A DNA stretch of 62,711 bases, from the NCBI RefSeq assembly GCF_007988865.1, contig NZ_BJUY01000009.1, positions 1 through 62,711 on the forward strand. The letters are read 5' to 3'. The number at the start of each line of letters is the position of its first letter. Position 1 is the stretch's first letter. Below the pieces are notes generated by a model. The model was given only the letters and a program-made list of their open reading frames with translations. It was not told the DNA's origin and made no database searches. The translations under genes were made by a program, and so were the position numbers. Shown piece after piece: positions 35,595-44,135 of this stretch. The stretch comes from Alkalibacterium kapii. Lineage in GTDB: Bacteria; Bacillota; Bacilli; Lactobacillales; Carnobacteriaceae_A.

Positions 35595-37106
35595 TTAAAT
35601 GGTTTCATCCAAATCTTTAATTTTCGGCAGTTCGATCCTGAAAATCGAGCCATGATTCAGTACACTTTGAGCCCATATTTTTCCTTTATATCCTTCAATC
35701 AGTTGTTTGGCTATAGCCAGTCCTAATCCATTCCCGCCTTTATAACGGCTTCTTGCTTTATCGACCCGGTAGAAACGGTTGAAGATTTTTTCTGTATCTT
35801 CTTCCGTCATCCCTTCCCCAAAGTCCTGAATAGCAATTTGAATCGTCTGACCATTATCCGAAGAACTTATATGCACGGTTTTTTGATTCGTAGAATATTT
35901 AACGGCATTATCAAGAAGAATAATGAGTATCTGCTCCAGATGATTACGATAAATATTGACATAGTTGTCCGCATTTAAATCGTCGTCGAGAATAAAGGTA
36001 AAGTCAGGATGAACAAGCTGGAAATTGTTATAGGTCTGACTGACGATTTCTCTAACTGACGTACGCTCATCTTTGTAGTGGATATCTACTTGCTCCGCGC
36101 GGGAAAGGTCAAGCATCTCCTGCACGAGACTCTTCATCCGTTCAATTTCCTGAAGTGAGGCACTGAGTGATTCATCCAGTACGACCGGGTCATCTTTCCC
36201 CCACCGGTTCAAAAGCTTCATATGTCCTTCAACAACAGCTACAGGTGTACGTAACTCGTGAGAAACATCTTCGACAAATTGTTTCTGCTGTTCAATGTTC
36301 CGCTGCATCCGGTTCAGCATGGCATTATAAGCATTCGCAAGTTCTGTCAATTCATCATTGCCATCTCCCACATCGATGCGTTCGCGCGATTCGGGATCTT
36401 TTTTTATGATGTGCATGGCTTCTGTCAAACGTCTGATCGGCCGAAGGAAGGAAATAGCGATGATATAACCTATCACACCACTAAAGAGCAGAGCAATGAC
36501 TCCAGTTAAAAGGATTGCACCTAAAACTCTCCTGAATAATTGATGATATGAAGATAAAGTATTGATGACTTGAACGTAACCGATTTTTTCATTATTCAAA
36601 AATGAATAGACCGGCGTGACGGCAGAAAGTGCTTCACCGTTAGGGCCTTCTTTGATGCTGTCTATTTGAAGGGTTTCTTTAGGCTCAAAAGCGATGTCCA
36701 CTTGATTCGTCCGATATAAAAGTTCCTCATCTGGATTGTATACGCGAATAATGATGCTGCCCTGGCTGGCGCGTAGAGGTGTACTCCGCTGGTTCTGTGA
36801 TTCTTCAAGAATCGGCGTTTCAGGGGTCAGATACAACTCGTGCTGATCCAGAACTTCTTCTACATCCTCTTCTGTCAGATCATAGAAGTGCTGACCAAAG
36901 CGCTCTGTCAAGTTCACCATCACATTGCGAACTGCCTGCTGTTCATTATCTATCATGATCTGCTGAAAGGTAATGAATAAAATGGTGGAGAAGAGAGTAT
37001 AAGTCAGGAATATTGCAATAGCAGCCCCGATAGTCCATTTCCATCTCAAAGAAATTCGTTTTGTCTCGTTAATTCCTTTCGTATCAACGGCTGCTTGAGA
37101 TTTCAC
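35595..37106 (-). CDS. Sensor histidine kinase (CovS/ArlS-like)
   Basis: A membrane kinase of 503 residues. It has two transmembrane segments (about 25-50 and 190-215) enclosing an extracellular sensor domain of about 140 residues, a HAMP domain (about 215-265), a HisKA domain with the phospho-acceptor His in FVEDVSHELRTPVAV, and a HATPase domain with LLDNAVKYS, DFGEGM and GGNGLGLAIA. The GTG start overlaps the stop of the response regulator gene by 4 nt (GTGA), so translation is coupled. The architecture and partner resemble CovS/ArlS. The signal sensed cannot be told. Confidence 0.92.
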   Translation of the reverse strand: MKSQAAVDTKGINETKRISLRWKWTIGAAIAIFLTYTLFSTILFITFQQIMIDNEQQAVRNVMVNLTERFGQHFYDLTEEDVEEVLDQHELYLTPETPILEESQNQRSTPLRASQGSIIIRVYNPDEELLYRTNQVDIAFEPKETLQIDSIKEGPNGEALSAVTPVYSFLNNEKIGYVQVINTLSSYHQLFRRVLGAILLTGVIALLFSGVIGYIIAISFLRPIRRLTEAMHIIKKDPESRERIDVGDGNDELTELANAYNAMLNRMQRNIEQQKQFVEDVSHELRTPVAVVEGHMKLLNRWGKDDPVVLDESLSASLQEIERMKSLVQEMLDLSRAEQVDIHYKDERTSVREIVSQTYNNFQLVHPDFTFILDDDLNADNYVNIYRNHLEQILIILLDNAVKYSTNQKTVHISSSDNGQTIQIAIQDFGEGMTEEDTEKIFNRFYRVDKARSRYKGGNGLGLAIAKQLIEGYKGKIWAQSVLNHGSIFRIELPKIKDLDETI

Positions 37107-37795
37107 GTGCGCATCACATAGCCTGTTCCTCTGACCGTTTGTATATAGCTTTCTTTTCCGGCAACATCGATTTTATTTCGAAGATATCTGATATAAACAT
37201 CGACCACGTTGGTTTCCACTTCTGTCTCATATCCCCAGACTTTGTTCAATAGCACTTCACGGGAAAGTACAACATTCAAGTTTTCCATTAATTCAACTAG
37301 CAATTCGTGTTCTCTCTTAGTCAACTCAATGATCTCATCCCCGCGTTTGACGATGCGGTTCTCTTTTTCGACTGTGATATCTTTGTAATTGATCGTCGTT
37401 TGGCGGCTGATGTTTTCTTCCGTCTCTATTTCGATACGGCGAAGCAGTGCACGCATTCGTGCCAATAGTTCTTCAATAGCAAATGGCTTAACGACATAAT
37501 CATCAGCGCCATGATCGAATCCGGAAACACGATCGATAACTGAATCACGGGCTGTCATCATAATAATCGGTACATTGCTTACCTGACGTATGCGCCTGGC
37601 GACATCTATGCCATTCAGTTCTGGAAGCATCAGGTCGAGTAAAATGATATCCCATTTTTTGTTTTTATCCAGTGCAGCCTCGAGACCTGAACGACCATCA
37701 AACCGGACTTCCGTCTCAAAATTTTCATGTGTCAATTCCAGTTCTACAAAGCGCGCTAAGTTTTTTTCATCTTCAATAATCAAAATCTTTGCCAC
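37103..37795 (-). CDS. OmpR-family response regulator (CovR/ArlR-like)
   Basis: A 230-residue regulator. The receiver domain has the phospho-acceptor Asp in IILLDLMLPELNG, the acidic pair at IIEDE, and the Lys in DDYVVKPFAIEELLARM. A winged-helix DNA-binding domain follows (about 130-228), with WGYETEVETNVVDVYI. I chose the GTG at 37795 (VAKILIIEDE), 8 nt after AGGAG. The sequence is close in style to CovR/CsrR and ArlR, which control surface and virulence genes; which orthologue it is remains open. A candidate extended -10 (TATGGTAAACT) is at 37871-37881 on the minus strand. Confidence 0.93.
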   Translation of the reverse strand: MAKILIIEDEKNLARFVELELTHENFETEVRFDGRSGLEAALDKNKKWDIILLDLMLPELNGIDVARRIRQVSNVPIIMMTARDSVIDRVSGFDHGADDYVVKPFAIEELLARMRALLRRIEIETEENISRQTTINYKDITVEKENRIVKRGDEIIELTKREHELLVELMENLNVVLSREVLLNKVWGYETEVETNVVDVYIRYLRNKIDVAGKESYIQTVRGTGYVMRT

Positions 37796-37949
37796 TTTTT
37801 TCACTCCTACCATAATTTATACATTTATATATTGGTACTCATGCGGTTTTCATTGCTGTATCGCAATTTCAGTTTACCATATTCTCACAAAATTAGAAAT
37901 ATAAGAATAATCTAATTTAACCGATATAACAAGTTATAAAGTTGACAAC

Positions 37950-37988
37950 AAGAAAATAGTAGGTTCCCAAAATGAAAACCTACTATTC
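37950..37988 (-). terminator. Intrinsic terminator of gnd
   Basis: AATAGTAGGTT pairs with AACCTACTATT (11 bp) with a T run on the minus strand. Confidence 0.82.
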
Positions 37989-38014
37989 CAACGTTATATG
38001 TTAGTTACTTAAAC

Positions 38015-39454
38015 TTAATTCCATCTTTCTTCGCCGTTATTACCATACCAGTCGAAATGGAATTTCCCTTCTTTATCGACGCGTTCATATGTGTGCGCAC
38101 CAAAGTAGTCGCGTTGCGCTTGAATGATATTAGCCGGTAAGCGCTCGGAACGATAAGAATCGTAATAAGCAATAGCGGATGAGAAGGCGGGTACGGGCAC
38201 TCCAGCCTGTACAGCTAAAGCGATTATATCTCTCACTGACTGCTGATACCTTCTGGCGATATCCATAAAGTATTCATCAAGCATGAGGTTCTTCAACTGA
38301 GGTTCACGTTCATAAGCTTCCGTTATTTTCTGCAGGAATCCGGCACGGATAATACAGCCGGCGCGGAAAATTTTAGCAATTTCACCGTATTCAAGATCCC
38401 AGCCAAATTCTTTTGAGGCTGTCCCTAACTGAGCAAAACCTTGTGCGTAACTCATTATTTTACTGAAGTACAGAGCTTCCCTCATTTTTTTGATCAGCTC
38501 TTTTTTATCGCCTTCATATTGTTTAGCAGCCGGTTTAGGCAATACCTTGCTGGCTTCTACACGTTCTTCTTTCATAGCAGAGATATAACGTGCAAAAACG
38601 GACTCTGTAATGAGTGGCAGTGGAACCCCAAAATCAAGCGCGCTTTGAGATGTCCATTTTCCTGTTCCTTTATTGCCGGCACGGTCTAAAATGACATCGA
38701 CCATATCTTTTCCTGTTTCTCTGTCTTTCTTGGTTAAAGCATCTGCTGTGATATCGATCAGGAAGCTGTCAAGCTCACCTTCATTCCACTCTTTGAAAAC
38801 TTCTGCAGCTTCTTCATTCGACAAGCCAACCATATTTTTCATCAGGTCATAGGATTCAGCGATCAGCTGCATATCACCGTATTCGATGCCGTTATGCACC
38901 ATTTTGACATAATGTCCGGCACCATTAGGCCCAATATATGTTACACAAGGTTCACCATCTGCAGGTGCTTTTGCTGCAATTTTTTCAAGGATCGGCGCAA
39001 CAAGGTCGTAAGCCACTTTTTGTCCTCCAGGCATAATAGCCGGACCTTTGAGCGCACCTTCTTCTCCACCAGAAACGCCTGTCCCGATAAAGTTGATCCC
39101 AGAATCAGCTAACTCCTCGCTGCGACGCATCGTATCCTTGTAGAAAGTATTTCCTCCATCGATCAGGATATCACCTTTATCCAGATAAGGGAGTAACTGC
39201 TGAATCACTGCATCTGTTCCTTTACCCGCTTGAACCATCAATAAGATTTTTCTTGGTTTCTCAAGAGAATTCACGAATTCTTCTATATCGTAAGTACCAA
39301 CAACATTTTTACCTGTATTCTCATCAATGACAGCTGTCGTTTTAGATGATGTCCGGTTATATATCGATACCGTATAACCGCGGCTTTCAATATTAAGTGC
39401 CAGATTTTTACCCATGACGGCCATTCCAATAACGCCGACTTGTTGTTTGCTCAT
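38015..39454 (-). CDS. gnd: 6-phosphogluconate dehydrogenase, decarboxylating
   Basis: A pentose phosphate pathway enzyme of 479 residues that turns 6-phosphogluconate and NADP+ into ribulose 5-phosphate, CO2 and NADPH. The N-terminal Rossmann motif is [21 protein letters not shown], followed by NRTSSKT, which favours NADP. The catalytic segment is [21 protein letters not shown] (Lys, His, Asn). The length is that of the long GndA form. Start ATG with GGAGATTAATTA upstream. Monocistronic with its own terminator. Confidence 0.97.
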   Translation of the reverse strand: MSKQQVGVIGMAVMGKNLALNIESRGYTVSIYNRTSSKTTAVIDENTGKNVVGTYDIEEFVNSLEKPRKILLMVQAGKGTDAVIQQLLPYLDKGDILIDGGNTFYKDTMRRSEELADSGINFIGTGVSGGEEGALKGPAIMPGGQKVAYDLVAPILEKIAAKAPADGEPCVTYIGPNGAGHYVKMVHNGIEYGDMQLIAESYDLMKNMVGLSNEEAAEVFKEWNEGELDSFLIDITADALTKKDRETGKDMVDVILDRAGNKGTGKWTSQSALDFGVPLPLITESVFARYISAMKEERVEASKVLPKPAAKQYEGDKKELIKKMREALYFSKIMSYAQGFAQLGTASKEFGWDLEYGEIAKIFRAGCIIRAGFLQKITEAYEREPQLKNLMLDEYFMDIARRYQQSVRDIIALAVQAGVPVPAFSSAIAYYDSYRSERLPANIIQAQRDYFGAHTYERVDKEGKFHFDWYGNNGEERWN

Positions 39455-39499
39455 TAATTAATCTCCTCCGTTTATTCTTTCGATTTAGTTGCTGCATTT

Positions 39500-39529
39500 A
39501 GTATCGCTTCTACTTGTATATAGTAACAA
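39500..39529 (-). promoter_or_regulatory. Candidate promoter of gnd
   Basis: On the minus strand TTGTTA (39524-39529), an 18-bp spacer and GATACT (39500-39505), about 45 bp before gnd. Confidence 0.5.
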
Positions 39530-39563
39530 AATATGAACGCTTTTTGTACTCTCATCTTGTCTC

Positions 39564-39592
39564 TTGCAATTTCAGCTTACTTTCAGTACACT
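39564..39592 (+). promoter_or_regulatory. Promoter of the 38-aa membrane protein gene
   Basis: TTGCAA (39564-39569), a 17-bp spacer and TACACT (39587-39592), 38 bp before the start codon. Confidence 0.65.
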
Positions 39593-39630
39593 TATACCTG
39601 AACGAACTAAAGAAAGAGGGTGCACATCCT

Positions 39631-39747
39631 ATGCCTAATCATAAAAAAGAAAAAGGATCTACAAGCACAATGTCCCGCATTATTATCGGTATTCTTGTTC
39701 TGACACTGATCGTTCCTGTATTTGCTTCTTTACTCAGCGTACTGTAA
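39631..39747 (+). CDS. Small single-pass membrane protein (38 aa, DUF4044/Prli42-like)
   Basis: A 38-residue peptide: a polar basic N-terminus (MPNHKKEKGSTSTMSR) followed by one hydrophobic segment ending the protein (IIIGILVLTLIVPVFASLLSVL). GAGGGTG lies upstream of the ATG, and a good promoter and a strong terminator frame it, which supports a real gene. The layout resembles the small DUF4044 and Prli42 membrane miniproteins of Firmicutes; Prli42 anchors the stressosome in Listeria. The match is one of shape, not a secure homology. A longer reading frame from 39514 has no supporting start site. Confidence 0.65.
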   Translation: MPNHKKEKGSTSTMSRIIIGILVLTLIVPVFASLLSVL

Positions 39748-39769
39748 TAAATCATTGACTCGTTTTTTC

Positions 39770-39806
39770 CAAATCTCCTGTCTACTGACGACAGGAGATT
39801 TTTTAT
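39770..39806. terminator. Bidirectional terminator between the 38-aa gene and recN
   Basis: AATCTCCTGTC pairs with GACAGGAGATT (11 bp, 7-nt loop) and is followed by T6 on the plus strand. The minus-strand side is less T-rich. Confidence 0.85.
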
Positions 39807-41512
39807 TTTATATTCTTTTTCTTCTGGGCTAATTTCAGTAATTCTGCTGCAGTTTCTTTGGTAAGCTGGGTCAGCTCATCTCCAGAAAGCATTCTGGCGA
39901 TTTCTTCGACACGATTATTTTTGACAAGTCTCTCTACACTAGTCTGTGTACGTTCGTCCGCTGTTGACTTTTTAATATACAAATGCTGATCGGCCATAGC
40001 CGCTACTTGAGGTAAATGAGTGATACACAGGACCTGTGAATGTTTAGCCACAGAATAAATCTTATCTGCGATCGACTGGGCTACACGACCACTGACGCCA
40101 GTGTCCACTTCATCGAATATGATACTCGTTATGCCTTGAGACTGGGAAAAGATCGTCTTTAAAGCCAGCATCATTCTCGAAAGCTCGCCCCCAGAGGCAA
40201 CCTTGCTTAACGGTTTCAGAGGTTCACCAGGATTCGTTGATATAAAAAATTCGATTCTATCCATTCCCTGATCATTCAGCTGAACATCTTTTGATCCAGC
40301 ATTTTCAGCCTGTTTGAATACAACAGAAAATTCTACTTTTTCCATGTAAAGTTCTTTCAGTTGCTGCTGTATGTTATTTTCAAGTAGAACAGCTTTTTCT
40401 TTTCTGATTTCAGATAACTTCTGCGCCAGTTTTTCAGCTTTTTCGTATTCTGTTTTTATTTTTTTGCTGATCTCATCCACTTGTTCTTCTCTGTTTTCCA
40501 ATTTCTTCAGTTCTATTTCTGATCTTTCAAAATGATCCAAAATGGTTTCGATACTGTCTCCGTATTTCCGTTTCAGTTGCTGGATAAAATTCAACCGGCT
40601 TTCAATTTCATTCAATCTTTCTTCATCGTATTCCAAGCCGTCAAGTTCAGAGTAAATATCACTGGCTGCTTCCTGGAGTTGAAAGAACGCTGCTGAAAGA
40701 CTTTCTGAGAGCTGTTTAAAAGAATCATCGATCGTCTCTACAGAAGCCATTTCCTCCATAGCCCGGCCAACGCTGTCGAGTCCACTGTATTCTTCTCCCT
40801 GCAGCGCATCGTAGCTTTTTGACAGAGCCTTTACAATGGCCTGGTGATTAGCCAGTTTTTTTTCTTCTTCAAGTAAGTTTTCTTCTTCATGCGGTTCTAG
40901 TTGTGCCGCCTCTATCTCATCTACCTGATATCTTAAAATATCCAGACGCTGGGCCAGCTCTTGTTCATTATAAACCCATTCTTCACGTTCTTTTTTCAGC
41001 TGTTTATAATTATGAAAGACATTCTGATACTCTTTTTTCAGTTGATGCAATTCTTTTTGACCGTAGTTATCAAGCAGGTAGCTGTGATTTTCTGTCATCA
41101 TCAGTTCCTGATGTTCATTTTGTCCATGAATATCAATAAGATGGGTGCCGATTTCTTTTAAAACAGCAATCGTTACAATACTGCCATTGACACGGCAGAC
41201 TGTCCGTCCGCTCATAAAAATTTCACGCTGAATAAGCAAGGTGTTTTCAACATGATCGATCTCATGCGTTTCAAGTAAAGCAAGAAGTTCAGTGGATGGT
41301 TTGAATTTGAATTCACCTTCCAGAATACATTTTTTTGTTCCGAATCGCACAAATTCAGTCGATCCTCTTCCACCAGCCAAGAGTCCTACGGCATCAATAA
41401 TAATAGATTTACCTGCTCCTGTTTCTCCTGTTAAAACAGTCATGCCTTCTTTGAAATCTAAAGACAACTCTTCAATAATCGCAAAGTTTTTTATTTGCAG
41501 TGATTCTAACAA
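39803..41512 (-). CDS. recN: DNA repair protein RecN
   Basis: An SMC-like ATPase of 569 residues acting early in double-strand break repair. The N-terminal half-site has Walker A TGETGAGKSIIIDAVG, two coiled-coil arms (about 160-220 and 300-375) follow, and the C-terminal part has the signature KVASGGELSRMMLALK and Walker B SIIFDEVDTG. I chose the TTG at 41512, which gives MLESLQIKNFAIIEE as in other RecN proteins and lies 7 nt after AGGAGG. The TTG at 41518 touches that site. It follows argR, the conserved Firmicutes order. Confidence 0.95.
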   Translation of the reverse strand: MLESLQIKNFAIIEELSLDFKEGMTVLTGETGAGKSIIIDAVGLLAGGRGSTEFVRFGTKKCILEGEFKFKPSTELLALLETHEIDHVENTLLIQREIFMSGRTVCRVNGSIVTIAVLKEIGTHLIDIHGQNEHQELMMTENHSYLLDNYGQKELHQLKKEYQNVFHNYKQLKKEREEWVYNEQELAQRLDILRYQVDEIEAAQLEPHEEENLLEEEKKLANHQAIVKALSKSYDALQGEEYSGLDSVGRAMEEMASVETIDDSFKQLSESLSAAFFQLQEAASDIYSELDGLEYDEERLNEIESRLNFIQQLKRKYGDSIETILDHFERSEIELKKLENREEQVDEISKKIKTEYEKAEKLAQKLSEIRKEKAVLLENNIQQQLKELYMEKVEFSVVFKQAENAGSKDVQLNDQGMDRIEFFISTNPGEPLKPLSKVASGGELSRMMLALKTIFSQSQGITSIIFDEVDTGVSGRVAQSIADKIYSVAKHSQVLCITHLPQVAAMADQHLYIKKSTADERTQTSVERLVKNNRVEEIARMLSGDELTQLTKETAAELLKLAQKKKNIK

Positions 41513-41542
41513 AGACAAACCTCCTAATTCATTATCGCTTTA

Positions 41543-41992
41543 TTATATAAAGGAGATGATTTTCTTCTGCAGCCGTTTGGCACTTTCTTCATCACGGCTG
41601 ATGACTAAGACCGTATCGTCTCCAGAGACACATCCGAACATTTCCTTGTATTTGGCCGCTTCAATCAATGACGCCAGCGCAAAAGCATTTCCAGGCAATG
41701 TCCGGATCAATACAAATTCTCTTTGCGTATCGATTGAAACAAAGGCATCTTTCATTAACCGTGAAAGTTTCTGGGAAACATCATAGTCCATTTCGGGAGG
41801 TAAATTATACCTATAGCCTCCATTTTGAGCTGGTGCTTTTACGAGCTGCAGTTCTTTTATATCTCGTGATATCGTTGCCTGGGTGACTTCGATGCCTCTT
41901 TCATGCAGTTTATCGACAAAGTCTTCCTGTTTTGTGATCACATCTTTTTGGACGAGTTTCCTGAGTAATTGATGCCTTTCATCCTTTTTCAC
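41543..41992 (-). CDS. argR: Arginine repressor ArgR/AhrC
   Basis: A 149-residue arginine-responsive transcription factor. The N-terminal winged helix (about 1-70) has VTQATISRDIKELQLVK, and the C-terminal oligomerisation/arginine-binding domain has LPGNAFALASLIEAAKYKEMFGCVSGDDT. The start is a GTG at 41992, 8 nt after AGGAG, which gives the usual length. A strong promoter and an ARG-box-like operator lie upstream, so autoregulation is likely. In this gene order it also precedes recN. Confidence 0.95.
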   Translation of the reverse strand: MKKDERHQLLRKLVQKDVITKQEDFVDKLHERGIEVTQATISRDIKELQLVKAPAQNGGYRYNLPPEMDYDVSQKLSRLMKDAFVSIDTQREFVLIRTLPGNAFALASLIEAAKYKEMFGCVSGDDTVLVISRDEESAKRLQKKIISFI

Positions 41993-42037
41993 TTTTATCA
42001 CTCCTATATTTTCCGCCTTGTCAAAACCAGAAGTCAT

Positions 42038-42053
42038 CAGTATTTTTATGCAT
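42038..42053 (-). promoter_or_regulatory. Candidate ARG box (ArgR operator)
   Basis: On the minus strand ATGCATAAAAATACTG is close to the Bacillus ARG box (ATGAATAAAAATTCAT style). It lies about 15-30 bp downstream of the -10 box of the argR promoter, where a bound repressor would block transcription. Confidence 0.5.
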
Positions 42054-42066
42054 TTTATACGCTTTA

Positions 42067-42095
42067 ATTATACTTCTTTTAAGTTATTCTAACAA
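42067..42095 (-). promoter_or_regulatory. Promoter of argR-recN
   Basis: TTGTTA (42090-42095), a 17-bp spacer and a perfect TATAAT (42067-42072) on the minus strand. Confidence 0.85.
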
Positions 42096-42177
42096 CACAA
42101 ACACTTTTTGACCGATGTATATTTGACAGTAAAAAAAGTATAGGATGCTAACGCTGACAGCAAGGGCAATTTCTAGT

Positions 42178-42984
42178 TTAGTCTGTCTGGAACAAAGATG
42201 CAGACATGACCTTATTCAGATGTTCCTCTTTAGTCAAAGTGGTTTCTTTGAAGATGAGGTGGGTGAGAAATTCCTTATTCCCTTTTCCTCCTTTTATCGG
42301 AGATGGAATGACTTTTTTCACTTCAAATCCCTGATCATAAAAGTAATTCACGCTATTTTTCACTACATTTTCATGAATGGCTGGGTCTGTAATGATCCCC
42401 TTGTTCCCCACGTCTTCTTTTTTTGCTTCAAACTGCGGTTTTATAAGAGCTACCACTTCCCCTCTTATAGAGAGGATCGTCTTTAATACGAGAATTATTT
42501 TTTTCAGGGATATAAAGGAAACATCGACTGTCGCAAATTCTGGCTGCCCCCGTTTAAAATCATTTAGGGTCACATGTCGAAAATTTGTCTGTTCCATGAC
42601 TTCTACTCGTTCATCGATCCGCAGTTTCCAGGCAAGCTGATTCGTTCCCACATCCAGAGCATAGACTAAACGTGCCCCCTGCCTTAAACAAACATCGGTG
42701 AATCCGCCTGTTGACGCACCAATGTCCAAAACGATGCGGTCTTCTATATCTATATTAAAGTCATCCAGTGCTTTTTTTAGTTTGTATCCGCCGCGACTCA
42801 CATATGGCTGCTCTAAGCCCTTAATATAAACAATCGTTTCTTTCGACCATTTTTCTCCTGCAGTGAAAATCTGTTCTTCTTTATCTGTATAAACTTTGCC
42901 GGACATAATCAATCGTTTTGCTTTTTCCGCATTTTCTGCCCAGCCTTGTGCTATAAGTAATTCGTCTGCCCGTTCTTTTTTCAC
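42178..42984 (-). CDS. tlyA: TlyA-family rRNA 2'-O-methyltransferase (YqxC)
   Basis: A 268-residue protein with an N-terminal S4 domain (about 1-60, ERADELLIAQGWAENAEKAKRLIMSGKV) and an FtsJ-like methyltransferase domain with VLDIGASTGGFTDVCLRQGA, YALDVGTNQLAWKLR and the catalytic-type Lys in ALIKPQFEA. TlyA proteins methylate riboses of 16S/23S rRNA; the older name is hemolysin A. The start is a GTG at 42984 with GAGGTGAAAAA upstream. It sits between ispA and argR as in other Firmicutes, but argR has its own promoter. Confidence 0.93.
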   Translation of the reverse strand: MKKERADELLIAQGWAENAEKAKRLIMSGKVYTDKEEQIFTAGEKWSKETIVYIKGLEQPYVSRGGYKLKKALDDFNIDIEDRIVLDIGASTGGFTDVCLRQGARLVYALDVGTNQLAWKLRIDERVEVMEQTNFRHVTLNDFKRGQPEFATVDVSFISLKKIILVLKTILSIRGEVVALIKPQFEAKKEDVGNKGIITDPAIHENVVKNSVNYFYDQGFEVKKVIPSPIKGGKGNKEFLTHLIFKETTLTKEEHLNKVMSASLFQTD

Positions 42985-43005
42985 TTTTTCACCTCGTTAT
43001 ACGTT

Positions 43006-43887
43006 TCACTTCAGTCTAATAGAAGCTATGAAAGTGCCCAGCAATTCCTCATCGTAGTTATTTACATGACTTTTGATTGCTGCATTCAGTTTCAATGCTT
43101 CATCCAGATGTTCATCCAATAAGGTTTTCGCGCGGTAGATTCCAAGTAAAGAAGGATAGGTACTTTTTCCTTTTTTGACGTCTGATCCCACACGTTTACC
43201 CAGCGCTTCCTCTGAACTGCTGACATCCAGAATATCGTCTCTGATCTGATAAGCTATCCCGATTTTTTCAGCAATCTTATCCAACTTGGCTACTGTTTCT
43301 TCATCTATTCTTGCAAGGCTCCCTGCCGCTTTGAAAGCGAACATAATCAGCATGCCTGTTTTACGGTAATGAATCGATGATAATTGTTCTAATGTTAAGG
43401 CCGCCTTCTCCCCGTCCATGTCGGCCTGCTGACCACCGATCATGCCCTCATGACCCGAAGCAAAAGTCAGTTCTCTGATGACAGAAATTTTCGTTTCATC
43501 AGAAAGGTCTGCTGCTGCTATAACTTCAAACGCTTTAGTAAGTAAGGCATCACCGGCCAAAATAGCTGTAGCTTCAGAAAATGCAATATGATTGGCAGGT
43601 TTACCTCTTCTTAAGTCATCATCATCCATTGCCGGTAGATCATCGTGAATAAGTGAATAGGTGTGGATCATTTCCAAAGCAGCTGCGATGGGAAAGGCTT
43701 GCCGTTCATTTTTTTTAAAAGCTTTGACTAAAGCGATCAAAAGTAACGGCCTTAGACGTTTGCCTCCCGCTTTTAAAGAATAAGTCATGGCTTCTTCAAC
43801 ATCCGTTTGACTTTTATTCTCGATAATATTGATCAGGTAATCTTCAAAAGAGCTTTTATAGTGATTTGTAAAAGTATCAAAATGCAT
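43006..43887 (-). CDS. ispA: Farnesyl diphosphate synthase
   Basis: A trans-prenyltransferase of 293 residues that condenses isopentenyl diphosphate with DMAPP/GPP to farnesyl diphosphate, for undecaprenyl and quinone precursors. The first aspartate-rich motif is in HDDLPAMDDDDLRRGKP, the second in QIRDDILDV. GKRLRPLL near the N-terminus binds IPP. The length is typical. AAGGAGTCCGTC lies before the ATG. It follows xseB by 32 nt. Confidence 0.95.
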   Translation of the reverse strand: MHFDTFTNHYKSSFEDYLINIIENKSQTDVEEAMTYSLKAGGKRLRPLLLIALVKAFKKNERQAFPIAAALEMIHTYSLIHDDLPAMDDDDLRRGKPANHIAFSEATAILAGDALLTKAFEVIAAADLSDETKISVIRELTFASGHEGMIGGQQADMDGEKAALTLEQLSSIHYRKTGMLIMFAFKAAGSLARIDEETVAKLDKIAEKIGIAYQIRDDILDVSSSEEALGKRVGSDVKKGKSTYPSLLGIYRAKTLLDEHLDEALKLNAAIKSHVNNYDEELLGTFIASIRLK

Positions 43888-43919
43888 GACGGACTCCTTT
43901 TGTTTTATTTATCTGGATT

Positions 43920-44135
43920 TTACTCTTCAAGTATTTCTTCACTGCCATTCTCGTTGACCATTTTTGTCACCGTTTTTTCTGCATCTTCTACAATACGCTT
44001 GCAGTGCCGGCTTAATTTGATCCCTTCCTGAAACTGATCCAGCGCTTCTTCCAGTGGCACATCGCCCTGTTCCAGTTTTTGAACGATCATTTCCAGCTCT
44101 TTAATTGCTTCATCAAATGTTTTTTCATTAGTCAT
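43920..44135 (-). CDS. xseB: Exodeoxyribonuclease VII small subunit
   Basis: A 71-residue helical partner of XseA. The sequence TFDEAIKELEMIVQKLEQGDVPLEEALDQFQEGIKLSR is the family hallmark. Several small subunits coat the large subunit and restrain its single-strand nuclease. It overlaps the end of xseA by 8 nt, with GGGAGATCGCC as binding site, so the two are translationally coupled. Confidence 0.96.
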   Translation of the reverse strand: MTNEKTFDEAIKELEMIVQKLEQGDVPLEEALDQFQEGIKLSRHCKRIVEDAEKTVTKMVNENGSEEILEE

